Below are positions 14,010-25,620 of a stretch of DNA of 64,000 nt, in pieces. A program made the translations under genes and the position numbers. The DNA is from Agelas oroides (Eukaryota > Porifera > Demospongiae > Agelasida > Agelasidae): NCBI GenBank assembly GCA_949130485.1, contig OX422185.1:2030304-2094303 (forward strand), given 5' to 3'. Below the pieces are notes generated by a model that saw only the letters and a program-made list of their open reading frames with translations, ran no database searches and was not told the DNA's origin. Position 1 is the first letter of the stretch, and the number at the start of each line of letters is the position of its first letter.

Positions 14010-17000
14010 GGGGGGGTTAGGGAGGTGGGGGGAGGTACAGGTACATGTATGTGTGGGGTAAGTTTTGTCATTTGCTCCTCCTCCCCTACTATCCCTTCTT
14101 CTCCTCCCTCCCCCCTTCTCCCTCCTCCCTCCTCCCTCCTCCTCCCTCCTCCTCCTCTCTCTCCCTCCCCCCTCCCCCTTATTATCTGCAGTCATCTGAC
14201 ACGGAGCTACTAGGAGAAATGATGTTTGGGTCAATGCCAATCAAAGTAGCTGGCAGTTCCATCAAAGTTCACTACATCAGGTGGGTGGAGTCAGGTCACG
14301 TGACTTAGTAGGTGTTCACTTCAGTATGCATTGTGTGGTCATGTGACTTAGTCAATAATAACGCCAAGTTCTACTACTGTACTTGAGAAAATCCTTATAA
14401 GGTAATGAATGGTAGTTGACACCCACTTAATTATCAACCACTGTGCAGCTGCCAACTCCCACTTGCTAAGTACATGTAAATATGAATCCCTCTCTTTTTG
14501 CGTTTTTGCATACATACATGTACATGTAACTCCACTCTATCCCCCTCCACCCCCCCCCCCCCCCCCCTCCCGCCATCCCATACACACACACACACACCTC
14601 CCACAGATCAACTGACCAACTGATGGTGACCAAAGTGTTCTCCTACCAGCGTCGTTTCATGGGCAGCTGCAGTCTGACTGACTTCTCTGATAGCTGCCCT
14701 CTCCCCGGGGACATGTCCAGCCAGGTCATGGAGCACGCTAGCATCCCACGAAACCACTCATTGTACAATAACCTGGGCATGAGGAGAGAGTCACCTGGTG
14801 AGGGAAGGAGGAGAGGGAGGGGGGAAGGGCAGGGAAGGAAAGGAGGAAGGGGAGGGAAGGAGAAGAGGGAGGCTGGAGAGAGAGGGAGGGGCCGGAGGAA
14901 AGGAAGAGGGAAGGAGAGAGGGGGGCAGAAAAAAGGAAGAGGGGAGTGATGGGAATGAGAGCTATTAGCTACGTTGTACATATACATGTACATGTACTAT
15001 GTATTGTACACCTGTACTAGGTAATTATAATACATGTATGCAAGTGCATGTATGGTATAAAACGATTTTCCCATTATCTGTGAAATACACTAGCTTGAAA
15101 CATGTTTCCCTCTCTTCCTCCCTCACAGAGACCAAGCTTCGTTCCAACAGTTCTCAATGTCCCTCTCCCTCGTCCTGGCAGTGCCCTCTCGACTGCCTCC
15201 CACCGCTCAGCCTCCACCTCACCACACACCTCCCCACACAATCACTCCCCCACTAGTAGTCTCGGGTCACTTAATGTTGGACCAGTGTCCTCCAGCTTCA
15301 CACGCAGGTACGAGGAAGGAGAGGGGGGGAGGGAGGGAGGAGGAGGGAGGGTGGAGGGAGGGAGGGAGGGAGAGTGAGGATGGAGGGAGGGAGGGAGGGA
15401 CGAAATTAGAGGAAGTAGGAGGAGGGAGGAGAGGAGAAGGAAGGGAGGAGGAGGGAGGGAAGGGAGGGAGGAGTGGGGGAGGAAGGGAGAAGTGAGAGAG
15501 GGAAGGAGGAAGGGAGGGGTTTGAAGAAGAATAGGGGAGGAAGGAGGAGGATAAGTAGAGCATGCCAGCGTGTCATTCATGATCAGTTACAAACTGTACA
15601 TTTTTACATATACATATACATGTAAGTCAGTTCAGTTAAGGTTCATGTTTGTTTGTGTTTTTTTGCAAGGATCATCATTTGCGTTTCCCCTCGCTCCCCT
15701 CCTCTCTCAGAATCCAGCGGTCACGCTCCACCAGTCTGGAGAATGCCTAAGAGCTGTACCGGAAAGTTCTCAAACCTTTGGACCAGCAACCTCGCAAGGG
15801 AAGAAAGTTTGCCATTGGAGTCATTGTCTGTCTCAGTGAGCTCAAGGAACTGGAGATAAAGTGAGTTTGAGTCTGACAGGAGAAGGGTGAGAGGGAGAAG
15901 GGAAGAGAGGGAGGGATGGGGTTGAGAGGAGGAGCAGGAGGAGGAGGAAGGAAGGGAGGGGAGGAGAGAGGAGAGAGAGAGAGGAGAGAGAGAGAGGGAG
16001 GGAGGGAGGGGAGGAGAGAGATGAGAGAGGAGGGAGGGAGGGCGAGAGAGAGAGAGAGAGGAGGGAGGGATGAGAGAGAGAGAGGGAGGGAGAGAGGGAG
16101 GGGAGGAGGGANNNNNNNNNNNNNNNNNNNNNNNNNNNNNNNNNNNNNNNNNNNNNNNNNNNNNNNNNNNNNNNNNNNNNNNNNNNNNNNNNNNNNNNNN
16201 NNNNNNNNNNNNNNNNNNNNNNNNNNNNNNNNNNNNNNNNNNNNNNNNNNNNNNNNNNNNNNNNNNNNNNNNNNNNNNNNNNNNNNNNNNNNNNNNNNNN
16301 NNNNNNNNNNNGCCACACCCCTTTGGCTTTAAATCGGGAGGCGATATCACCCATCGAGGCAATCACATCGAAGTTGAGTCGTCAGAAAACCATTCACACA
16401 GATCTTGGAGCGGTTCAGATGGAACGAACGCAAAGTCATTTAAAAAATCCAACTCGATCACAAAGTCCGATCTCGCTAGTCCACATGCTTCGCACTCTTC
16501 AATGAAAAGGGACTCTTCACTGGTGACACAACCAAATCAACCCACCCACATCCCGTGCAGCACAAAGAAACATCCATTTCATGTGTCCTCCAGTGTACCT
16601 TGTCAATCCAGCCCAGTGCCCTGGTGTGTGGATTGCACAGATGACAACAAGCCCTCACGCTGCAATTGTCATTACCGAGACACTAAAGAATCGTGCGCAG
16701 CTCTCGCTACGTGTGAGAGTATGGGGTTCTGTCCACTGTATGACGATGGGTATGTTAGATTTGATGCCAGTCGGAAGTATGGGTCCCAAAGCAGGGTAGA
16801 TTGGGAGTCGGAATCTGACCCTCCTCGAAACCCCTCTTGTGATAGCCTCTCGGAGTGCTCCACCAGCTCAGTATTGCCAAACAACTTCTCACGTAACTTG
16901 AGTTCCAATTCACTCCAATATCAGTTGATGCTCGGCTTGGATCCCTACCCTAGGACAGCAGCCACTTGTCCTCATCAGGTGTGTGGTAGCATTGATAGTG

Positions 17001-20000
17001 GTTACGACCAGTCACTGACAGCTTCTTCGCTAACTGATAGCTCAAAGGATAGTTGTGTGACAGAAGGTTTTGTCGTGGTGAACTACCCACTACCAGAGGT
17101 GTCCGTACCAGTGAAAGGTACGTCTCGAAGTGTTCAAGGGTCGATACCCAGGATGGGTGGTAGTGTTTGCAGTTTGGAGCCGGAAGATGTCGGTAAGACT
17201 TTTCCCACTGTTGAGTCAAGGAGTCGTTCAGGGTCGTCTGTCAGTGATGTGACACCGCAACCTCGGCAAAGATCTTGTGCAATCAGTTTCCCTGATCGCC
17301 AGAGTTGGAAATTAGATGATTGTGAAACTCTAACAAGAGACGTTTGTGCTCTCCCTGATGAAGAAGCACTCTTGAACTCGCTTACTTTCCTCTCGGGAAG
17401 AACATCGCATGAATCATCCCTCTTGAATTTTGAAAGCAATTCTGACTCCGAGGCGGTTCACCATGATATATTCACCCCCACTACCTGCTCCAACACTGCA
17501 ACAACTAATGACTCGTCCAATCAAGGTGGCCTCTTGCTCCCTGATGTTACGCCAACAGCATCACTCAACTTAGTAACAGTGTCTCGATTCCGTGATACAC
17601 AGAGCACCGTTAGCGAGGCTGAGAGCGGACACTGTCCCCAAAGCATTGAAACTAATGGCCATCATTCTGATTGTGAATCGGACACAAGTTCGCAAATTTC
17701 GCTAAACAGCAAGACCAACCAAGAAACACCAGTAGTTGACGTTGAACAGAGTTTGTCTGCGTCTCTTCTGTCCTCGCAACGCATTAAGCAGCGATCGCTT
17801 TCAGAAGAGCATTCCTCACAACGCAAGCAGCGATCGCTTTTGGAGGAGCAACTTTTGGCTCATGACGAGAGGATGAGATGGGGTGCCCCGCCCTCTGCTG
17901 TAGACCAGCTGCAAGATTTCACTGAAGTTGAGCTGCCGAGGTGAGTGAGAGGAGGGAGAGGAGGAGGGAGGGAGAGGAGGAGGGAGAGAAGGAGGAGGGA
18001 GTGAGGGGAAGGAGAGAAAGAGAGGGAGGAAGGGAATTAGGAGGAAGGTAGAGGAGAGGCAGGGAAGTGGGAGGGAAGGAGATGAAGGAGGGAGAGAGAG
18101 GCAGAGCAAGAGGGAAGGAGATAAGGCAGGGAGGAGAATAAGGAAGAGAATAAAGGTTGGGATTTGTGAAAGGAGGAAAGGAGTATAGAGATTAAAAGTG
18201 AGAGGAGCGAGAATTTTGAATCATTTTTGATATGTGTACGCACACACACACACACACACACACCACCCACACCACAGCTTGGATGAATTCCACCTGGACA
18301 CTTCAACAGACAACTTGAACCTTGACCCTGTCCCTCCTTGCCACCCCCCCTCTGTGGAGGACTTTGGACACTCCCTACTAGTGGGGGTAAGTGTACACTC
18401 CCAATGTGACACCATTGGTGGACATAACTGCATGAATTGTGTGTACCTGTAACATTTACTGTAGAAAACAGATCTTTTCAAAATAAAGTTAACGTTTGGC
18501 CAGCATACAACAAACGTGCAACGGTGACAACCTTAGAATGAAACGCTAAAAGAATGTGGGTCTCGTACACAATTTGCAAAGCATGAAGATGTGATGCACT
18601 GTACATTGTATATTTTAAGTTTCTCCCTTCATCTCCTGCCTCCCTTATCTGTTCCACCTCTTTTGCCTCCCCTTTCCTCCCTCCCTTTCCTCTCCCCTCT
18701 TCCTCCTTCCCCTTTCCTCCTTCCCCTCTCCTTCTCTCCCCTCTCCTCCCTCCCCGCTCTGCTCCCTCCCCTCTGCTCCCTCCCCTCTGCTCCCTCCCCT
18801 CTGCTCCCTCCCCTCTCCCCCTACCCCCCCTCTCCCCCTCTCCTCCTCTCCCCCTCTCCCCCTCTCCCCCTCCCCCTCCTCCCCCTCCCCCTCTCCCCCC
18901 TTCCCCCTCTCCCCCTCTCCCCCCTCTTCTCCTCCCCTCTCTTCTCTCCCCCCTCTCCCCTCTCCCCTCTCCCCCGCTCTCTACAGGCATTCCCCTCGCT
19001 ACCTCCCTGACTTTGTCCTCCATGGTACAAGTGATCCTCCAGAAAGCTTCAATGAGAGGATGTCCAAGGACCTCGTTAACGTTGTCAAGGTGAGTGAGAG
19101 AGGTAGTCATGACTGCCCGTCACCCACCCAGCACCTACTCAGCGTCATGATGACACTGCTAGCTTTTCACCTTCCTCTGTTTTTGCCTCATAACAAACTA
19201 TGTCTTGATTTCCAACTGAGGCACAATGTTCAAAGCAATTCACTCCTTCCTTCGTCTTCCTCCCTTTCTCTCTCTCTCTCTCCCTCCCTCCTTCCTTCCT
19301 TCCTCTCCTCCCTCCCTCCCTCCCTCCCTCCCTCCCTCCCTCCCTCCCCTCCCTCCCTCCCTCCCTCCCTCCCTCCCTCCCTCACTACAGCACTCCATCA
19401 TTGATGAGCCAATAGATCATGGAGTAGCCATTGTAGCAGACACCAACACCTGGACATGTCGTGTTGTGGTGGCATCCAAGACTTACCATAACAAGTGAGA
19501 TGGTGGGAGAGGAGGGGAGGGAAGAGGGGAGGGAGGCCGGGAGGAAGGGAGGGTAGGAAGAAAGGGGAGAAGAGTGAGTGAGTGAGTGAGTGAGTGAGTG
19601 AGTGAGTGAGTGAGTGAGTGAGTGAGTGAGTGAGTGAGTGAGTGAGTGAGTGAGTGAGTGGGTGGGTGGGTGGGTGGGTGGGTGGGTGGGTGGGTGGGTG
19701 GGTGGGTGGGTGGGTGGGTGGGTGGGTGGGTGGGTGGGTGGGTGGGTGGGTGGGTGGGTGGGTGGGTGAGTGAGTGAGTGAGTGAGTGAAGAGTGGGAGG
19801 GAGGCCGGGAGGAAAAGGAATAGAGAGAAATGGAGGGCGACGCAAAGGAGAGGGCAGGAGGAGTAAGGGTGGGAGCAAGAAGGAGGTAGTGAGTAGAGTG
19901 GCAGATACGTCTTAACATGGTTGTGTTCAGCTGACTGTTAGACCTCTCGTTATGCTGAAACTTGGAGACTGCCATAATCCCACCTGTTTTTTATTCACAT

Positions 20001-20326
20001 GCCCTTTTTTTATCCCTTTTCTTCACTCTTTCTAGTGACGTGGTACTTGGGTCTGGTGGTGTCCCCCACTCTCGCTATGTGAGGCAGCTACTCAGCTCTG
20101 TCAAGAGCATGTGGGAAATGAAATTACCGCCTGAGTTTGTAAGTCGGTCTGTCTGTCTACATGTACATGTCTACATGTATCGGTCTGTTAATCAGTCTGT
20201 CGCTGCTAGTCCATTCATCCACCTGTCTACAGAATAGCTCTTTCAGTTATGAATTTTTGTACATGTAACTTCCGCCATACACTACACACCATTTAATACT
20301 CTCGCCTTTCCCCCACTGCCTCCTCT

Positions 20327-20398
<72 letters not shown>

Positions 20399-21017
20399 AG
20401 TGTCTATCTCATGTTGAGGACTGTCTCCTGGAGCTCAGCGAGAGAGGAGCTTCGCTTGCCAATACCCTGATGGAGTACGGCAGTGATACAGATCTGAGTG
20501 AAGTGCTACCGAGAACACTGGAGGGACTCAGGTGAGGAAATTAATGTCCCACTGCGTAATTGATGGCTACTTCCTGGATGTATAGGCAGATGAACTGTAG
20601 TGTTCCTCAAAGAAAAGGGCAGTTGTATTTTTGTTCTTCTAAGTGTCATACATGTAGCTACATTGTACATGTGTAATCATATGCTGTTTGGGAGGCGGCT
20701 TATATTTGGGAATTAGAAGTTCACTCATTTTTTCCCCCTCCTTCCCTCCCTCCCTCCCTCCCTCCCTCCCTCCCTTCCTCCCTCCCTTTCCCTCCCTCCC
20801 TCCCTCCCTCCCTCCCTCCCTCCCTCCCTCCCTCCCTCCCTCCCTCCCTCCCTCCCTCCCTCCCTCCCTCCCTCCCTCCCTCCCTCCCCTCAGTATCCAC
20901 AACAGTGATATCTCCCTCCTGCTAGCCCTGGCTGGCATTCACTGCAACAACGCTGACTTGAGCGCAAGACTCAACTATACCTTCATTGAAAGGAGCATAA
21001 GACAAACTCCCGTCTAG
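2392..21017 (+). CDS. FNIP: Folliculin-interacting protein (FNIP) orthologue, with assembly gap and frame problems
   Basis: FNIP proteins bind folliculin and act at the lysosome in amino-acid/mTORC1 and AMPK signalling. Exons: 2392-2462, 13497-13656, 13821-13961, 14192-14280, 14607-14797, 15129-15307, 15711-15860, [gap], ~16312-17940, 18278-18386, 18987-19089, 19391-19494, 20036-20138, 20401-20531, 20894-21017 (TAG). Diagnostic matches to animal FNIP1/2: RVRMVVFRDD plus LFDS (exon 2), ELLGEMMFGSMPIK and IKVHYIR (exon 4), RRIQRSRSTSLEN and RKFAIGVIVCLS (exons 6-7), the CNC cysteine pair in the large exon, EDFGHSLLVG, RYLPDFVLHG, IIDEPIDHGVAIVAD, HVEDCLLEL, and the C-terminal DISLLLALAGIH. Most of the DENN module is absent, presumably lost in the 200-N gap. 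Oddities: an in-frame TAA at 15748-15750, and one-base phase conflicts at the exon 5/6 and 9/10 joins. The second conflict would vanish with one G fewer in the run at 18382-18387. The family call is firm; whether this copy is intact is not. Confidence 0.93.
6154..6229. repeat. Imperfect palindrome (hairpin)
   Basis: The sequence acagacagcaaccaatt at 6154-6170 pairs with aattggttgccgtctgt at 6213-6229 (one mismatch). The inner part also pairs (actttcc with ggaaagt), leaving a small AT-rich loop. It is probably a remnant foldback element. Confidence 0.6.
6531..6593. repeat. Three-copy 20-bp tandem repeat
   Basis: The unit tccccttctcacggtacatt is present three times head to tail; the third copy has one change. 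It lies inside FNIP intron 1. Confidence 0.85.
8260..8400. mobile_element. Decayed member of the gggactg-type MITE family
   Basis: The sequence shares the order gctgtatcgctgaactt ... ccttcaattttcacaccggactg with the better-preserved copy at 10611-10875. Similarity is partial, so the boundaries are approximate. Confidence 0.4.
8935..9223. repeat. Minisatellite, about four copies, 76-bp period
   Basis: Copies start with ctaatcgactcattgttt at 8935, 8999, 9075 and 9151. The last three are spaced by exactly 76 bp and the first is shorter. The copies are nearly identical, so the array is recent. Confidence 0.88.
9715..9906. mobile_element. Partial copy of the gggactg-type MITE
   Basis: The right arm closely matches the right arm of the element at 10611-10875 (aagttcagcgatacggc, tttgaacgcagcgatgcgat, cacgggactg). 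The left arm is internally deleted. Both ends keep the tatgtg(g/a)cagtcccg-type terminus. Confidence 0.65.
10611..10875. mobile_element. MITE with about 100-bp terminal inverted repeats
   Basis: The left end tatgtggcagtcccgtgtag is mirrored by ctacacgggactgccacata at the right end. The arms, about 100 bp each, are almost perfect reverse complements around a short centre with gaagc motifs. No transposase is present, so this is a non-autonomous DNA element. Related fragments lie at 8260-8400, 9715-9906, 13210-13305 and 35935-36017. Confidence 0.8.
11992..12129. repeat. (CT)n / CCCTCT low-complexity tract
   Basis: About 140 bp of uninterrupted pyrimidine CT/CCT repeats in FNIP intron 1. The arginine-glutamate and proline-serine frames across it are artefacts of the repeat. 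Confidence 0.9.
12412..12516. repeat. Hairpin-forming inverted repeat
   Basis: The sequence gttaccaacttgag at the left pairs with ctcaagttggtaac at the right, and the next 20 bp also pair with a few mismatches. It is probably a small foldback element. Confidence 0.65.
13301..13375. repeat. Hairpin-forming inverted repeat, flanked by a further inverted pair
   Basis: The sequence gtagtagctagtacact pairs with agtgtactagctactac around a short loop, and the outer cgtgcatgtg pairs with cacatgcacg. The pair actgagttttatcag (13326-13340) and ctgataaaactcag (13386-13399) adds a second, overlapping inverted repeat. Confidence 0.65.
13657..16111 (+). repeat. Polypurine/polypyrimidine tracts in FNIP introns 2-7
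   Basis: The introns between the small FNIP exons here carry GA-rich or G-rich runs just after the donors (13664-13740, 13990-14020, 14800-14945, 15310-15545, 15876-16111). Before acceptors there are CT- or C-rich runs (14075-14180, 14541-14575). Long open frames over these tracts are composition artefacts. Confidence 0.85.
16112..16311. other. Assembly gap (200 N)
   Basis: A run of exactly 200 N, probably a placeholder of unknown true length, lies in the intron or exons that should encode the central DENN part of FNIP. It follows a 230-bp GA repeat, a likely cause of the assembly break. Confidence 0.99.
17941..20890 (+). repeat. Low-complexity and microsatellite tracts in FNIP 3' introns
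   Basis: Separate tracts: GA-rich 17945-18190; (CA)n 18240-18263; CT-rich 18620-18985; CCTC-rich 19270-19384; tetranucleotide (GTGA)n-(GGTG)n-(GTGA)n 19573-19790; (AC)n 20330-20390; (CCTC)n about 150 bp at 20738-20886. They end within a few bases of splice acceptors in several cases. Confidence 0.9.
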
Positions 21018-21334
21018 GAATCAATCAGTACTTAGGGCTCTTTCTAATTTCATAGATTTTTATCATTCACGGCTTATTTTGATTTGCCACGCTGAGATGT
21101 GATCAGGTCATAATTATATTGTAGTACGCTTATACTCACTGTAGCAAACGATTAACCCTTAACCTCTGACTGTACTTTAACCCCTGACTGTAGTGATAAT
21201 GTATGTATACTTTTGTGTCTGACACATCTGGTTATCTTTATGTTATAATGTTTATTTTGCTTGTGTTTTGTGTTAAACTTTGTTTATCCGATCTCTTCAG
21301 TATACTGTTTGTGTTCAAGTTGCCTTGCTATGAC

Positions 21335-21340
21335 AATAAA
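21335..21340 (+). terminator. Polyadenylation signal AATAAA for FNIP
   Basis: AATAAA lies 318 bp after the FNIP stop codon on the same strand, in AT-rich sequence. It is the nearest canonical signal, so the 3' UTR is probably about 0.34 kb. Confidence 0.6.
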
Positions 21341-23237
21341 ATTTGAATGTCACAGAAGTAGGAACATGGATCTCACACGCTATTAATGGCGTAAAGTTTT
21401 TATATCTTGTATGTGCACTGTTATGTTAGTTTCCATGCAGCCGACCAATACATGTGTGGCGTGCATGCTCAGCTCATGATCAGCACAATCTACATGTTGC
21501 TTGTATATATATAGCATAGTCACTAGCCAGACTGCATGGAGAACAATATATTACCCCAAGCAATTTTGTGATTGTACAAGGTAGTTCCAGTTTGGACCCC
21601 TTGAGCAAAATACAGAAATTGAGATCTGTAGCTATAGATTGTAGAACTGGAAAATGAATTATTGTTGCATGTGGCTTCACATACCAGTAAATGAACTTTG
21701 AGGATCGAGGGAAGCAGTGGTTTACAGAACCTTTTGACACACAGCAAAATGTTTTCCTACATACACTCCCTAAAGAGAGTCCACTCCCTCATCAGAATCT
21801 CTGTTCCCTCAAGAATCTCTTTAGTGTTCAGCAAAAAAAAAAAAAAAAATTTGAGGAGGAGGATATTATAAACACACACACACACACAATGAGTATACTT
21901 CCAGTGAGGCTGAGAAACTTGCTTGTCATTCGATTGTGAGTGTAGACCCTCTTGAAGGAGTGAAGAGACGTTTGACTTGCTAAGCCCTCCCTCACTCCCC
22001 ACCTCCCTCTTTCCGATGCTTAACCATAATATATTATTGTGCTTGGCAATGTGACACAACTTTTATACAATGCGGATGCTAGGGAAACTACACAAGCTGG
22101 AATAGTTAACACTTTCAGAGAAAGTATCATTCACCAAGGTTTCTATCACTGTACAGAGATCATGAACACACAGGACCTGTATGCTACTCAAGAATTGACC
22201 CGGGTCCCCTTTTTCCCAGGAATATGGGGACCCGGGTCTCCGTTTTAGGGGTCCCTATTTTCACATGACTAAACTTGAAAATGCAATATTTTTTGCTGCA
22301 CAATCAAAACCCGGCCTACAGTACTAGCACCTGTGCTTGATACCTTTGCATTCCTTCTGGAGCAGTTGTGGCAATGAGTTTTAAAGCTCTGTAGCTAGCC
22401 ACACAATTATGTGAGAACCTTGGAAGCAAACATTCACCTCCATGACACTGTGTTTTTATTTTTTATCATCCAAGTTTATAGACTAGTTTTGGTCCCTGGC
22501 CTTCATCTGGTTCCCAGTACAAACATAGCAGGAGAGAAGCTGGGTAAGGGCCTACTTACAGAGCCAGGCTACTTACAGAGCACATTGTTCTTGACTTGCA
22601 TCCCAGTAGCTACATAATATTCCAACTGATTCGCAAGCATGTATATTACTAAACTTCAGCCAATACTAGCCATAATGAATATAGCCAGAATTCAACCCCT
22701 TGCTTGGCAAAACACAATGATGAATGTACTCTGAGTATTTGCAGTACATGAATTTCAGTCTCTGGAGGAGGGCAACAACCTAGATGTTAGACTGCTAATG
22801 AAGTCTATTATAGGTAGATGGCTATGGGTTGGAAGCTTTGGTTAATCTATTCATTGGGGTTATGAAGGATTGCTTCCGTTTACTCTATACTTTACACTTC
22901 ATGTTTGTTTTACGGCAATACTTCTCCATATGGTTACAGTCCAGGCTAACTTAGACAAAAGTTTAAAATGTAACACTGCACGTGCTTGTTAGTTAAACTG
23001 CGAGATTGGTTTGACCCAACACTTAAGCTGCCGCTATATAGTACAGTATAAATAGTTACAAAAGATTAGCTGTGTACTTTTACTACATAATCGAAACTTT
23101 CAGTTTTGCTATGTGTTTTGTTTGCAGCAAATTACACCAGTCTTGTAAACTACTTGTAAAAAATTATGTGTTTGCAGTAAAGCATTGCAGCCTCATAACC
23201 TTTCTGAAATTGTAATTGGGTCCATGTCAAATCAGCA

Positions 23238-23513
23238 CAAAAAATCCTTACCCTCACCGATTTGAACAAAACTTGTTTTTTACATAGTGTCTGTTGAGAT
23301 ATTAACCCACAGTGAATTTCAGCACTCAAAGCTATGGTTGATTTAGTAACAATAGGTAAGCTAAAAATTTCTGAAAAATCAATTTTTCGTCTGGTTCTAA
23401 CTCTGTAGCCATACAGTGCAGAATGCTGAAATTTACTGTGGGTTTTTAATATCTCAACAGACACTGTGTAAATACCAAGTTTTGTTCAAATCGGTGAGGG
23501 TAAGGATTTTTTT
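23238..23513. mobile_element. Foldback element, arms about 100 bp
   Basis: The left arm (starting aaaaatccttaccctcaccg) is mirrored by cggtgagggtaaggattttt at the right end. Further pairing (gtctgttgagatattaa with ttaatatctcaacagac) continues toward a short centre near 23365. Non-coding. Confidence 0.75.
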
Positions 23514-24152
23514 TACAAGCAATCAAAAATGTAAATAGCTCACTGGTTTCAACTAGTGCCAATATAAAGTGACTTCAAATACATAATTATTTGAATCATT
23601 TTTTGAATCTAGCTATTCGTTCAAATACCTATATACATCATCTACATTTAAATTTCTGTATTCTGCAAAATTGGAACACCTCCAAACAGTGTTTTTACAT
23701 AATAAATAATTTGTTATGTCCGGACATCAGAAGTAGCAGTAAGCTAATACAAGTCTAATATCCAGTGAACAGTGATACAAAGAACAAAAGAAACACAAAA
23801 TCACTGATGCAACTGTTAAACAGGTAAATTACTATTAGCACAAACAAATAGATACAGCCTGCTTAAGTGACTGAGTGGTACAGATGTTTAAACATGATGT
23901 GTTTCATAGTAGATGGGAAAAGAAATTTTTGAAATAGAGTAGTGTGCATGGGCAGAGAGTTGAGACAGAGTGGCTGGGTTTGTTGACCTAATGCAGTTCA
24001 AGTATGGAGATGCTCGTTTGGCAGTTGGAAGTTTGGCAGTTTGTTAGTTCAGCTCCATTATTTGTAATGCCTATATATAGCAGTGTGGTATTAGGGACTA
24101 GTGTAATGTGATAAACAATTACACAGACTAATTATAACTTCTATATGTTATA

Positions 24153-24500
24153 GATAAACCACAGTAGACGGGGATTTATGGTCCATAAACCACCCAAGCC
24201 CGAGGGCGAGGGTTGTTTATGGCCATAAATCCCTGTTTACTGTGGTTTATCTGTTATATTCTCCACTCTGATTGGTCCTTGTTGTTATTTGTAAATACAC
24301 ATGGTAGTTTTCACTGTAAACAAGGTATGTTATTAGTAAACATGTAAAATAATTTACACTGTAAACAAGGTAGCTTATAGGAAACATCATTTTACAACTT
24401 CCTGTGGTATATGGAACAGAATCTACAGAATCTACAACTTCCTGTCAGTATATGGAAAATAATACCCACCTGTTACCACAGAAACAAGGGTGAAGTGGAG
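24153..24500. repeat. Dispersed repeat with terminal hairpin, copy 1
   Basis: It starts with a hairpin (24153-24251; gataaaccacagtaga pairing with its near complement, separated by ggtccataaaccac-type arms) followed by about 250 bp of AT-rich unique sequence. A second copy in the same orientation lies at 58109-58478 and is nearly identical over its length, so the two moved or were copied recently. Confidence 0.75.
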
Positions 24501-24945
24501 TATATATATATACCATATAGCGGGAAATTTTCGAGGGGTCCAATTTTCGCGGAAGAGCAATCTTCAAAGATTTCGCGGTCTAATTTTCGCGGATGGCCGC
24601 TCACAATACCTGGTTGACTCCCCCTCTTACCGCATGCGCGCGCGGGCTCGAACTGGCCGAAAAACTTGTGAAAGATCGGCTATAGATAGTAGGAGAAATG
24701 GCACGCGAGTCGCTAGGATCGAGGCTATGGTCCGTTCGCTGTATAGCAGTGGTAAGATCGGGAGTAACCGTCGGTCACGTCCCAAGAAAGATATCGTCGG
24801 TATGTTCGATGTTTTTAAGACGAGGTGGGACTATCAGCTGCAGAGTTACCGGCGGCAGACGCTATTCTGAAGATCTTCCTCAAGGGTGATTATAAGTACC
24901 TTGCAAGCTGACACTGAGAGGATCTCACGGCGACGTCGATAAGGT

Positions 24946-25233
24946 CTAGTCTCGCAAGCCACACCCTTCGCAGGAGAGAGGAAGGGTCTGGTCACGCTGC
25001 AACCATCGAGTTGTCGCCACGACAGGAACTTGTCGTGACCAATCAGATCCGCGCTCTTCGTAGATCGCATCCGTTGTCATGGAGTACAATTACGTCACAA
25101 CGTGTTTAGCGGATGTCAGCATCTTATTACCTAACCGCAATGTTCGATAATTGCGTTACTCGGCGACAACTCGGTAGTTGCAGCGTGACCAGACCCTTCC
25201 TCTCTCTGCGAAGGGTATGGCTTGCGAGACTAG
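24946..25233. mobile_element. hAT-like MITE nested in the larger element
   Basis: The ends ctagtctcgcaagccacacc and its near reverse complement at 25214-25233 form TIRs of about 70 bp. The insertion is flanked by a 7-8 bp direct repeat (g)ataaggt at 24938-24945 and 25233-25240. The length of the target duplication favours a hAT-type mechanism. A solo end of the same family lies at 62826-62852. Confidence 0.72.
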
Positions 25234-25442
25234 ATAAGGTCAAGGTGCTACTAAAATTGACCCGCTGATCGATCGAGCAGCATGCAAATCACGATGGCCA
25301 CACCCCCTCTTAATCGCGCGCTAGAACTTGCATATAGGTTTTTATTTCACGGGTTTAATTTTCGTGGTTTGCCAATCAACCGCGAAAACCGCGAAAATTG
25401 GACCCCTCGAAAATTTCCAAATGTCAATTAAGCCGCGGCCCT

Positions 25443-25620
25443 ACTTCCGGAGGGCAAACGCGCGATCGATAGGCAGCTGTACAGCGGACCTTTCACCTTG
25501 AGAGAACCAGCTTCTTTTATCTTTCGGTACTAATGGTAAGGACTCGATGTAGCACTTACTAGCCTGTATTTTGCACGCAGCTACACTAAACCCAGACACC
25601 GACTTTTGCCCTCCGGAAGT
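25443..25620. mobile_element. Short TIR element
   Basis: The sequence acttccggagggcaaa at 25443-25458 is exactly mirrored by tttgccctccggaagt at 25605-25620. Its 178-bp length and lack of coding capacity make it a MITE. No clear target duplication is visible. Confidence 0.7.

Noticed and set aside
13947-15580. Long Pro/Ser/Leu- and Gly/Arg/Glu-rich open frames on both strands
   Set aside because: They are translations of GA/CT and G/C tracts in FNIP introns, occur on both strands at once, and have no splice or domain support.
18478-19975. Frames of 139-210 residues, including a Thr/His/Pro repeat protein
   Set aside because: They come from CT-rich and (GTGA)n/(GGTG)n microsatellites between real FNIP exons.
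24490-24870. 126-residue open frame
   Set aside because: It lies within the TIR transposon DNA and shows no transposase motif. It is judged chance in GC-richer repeat sequence.
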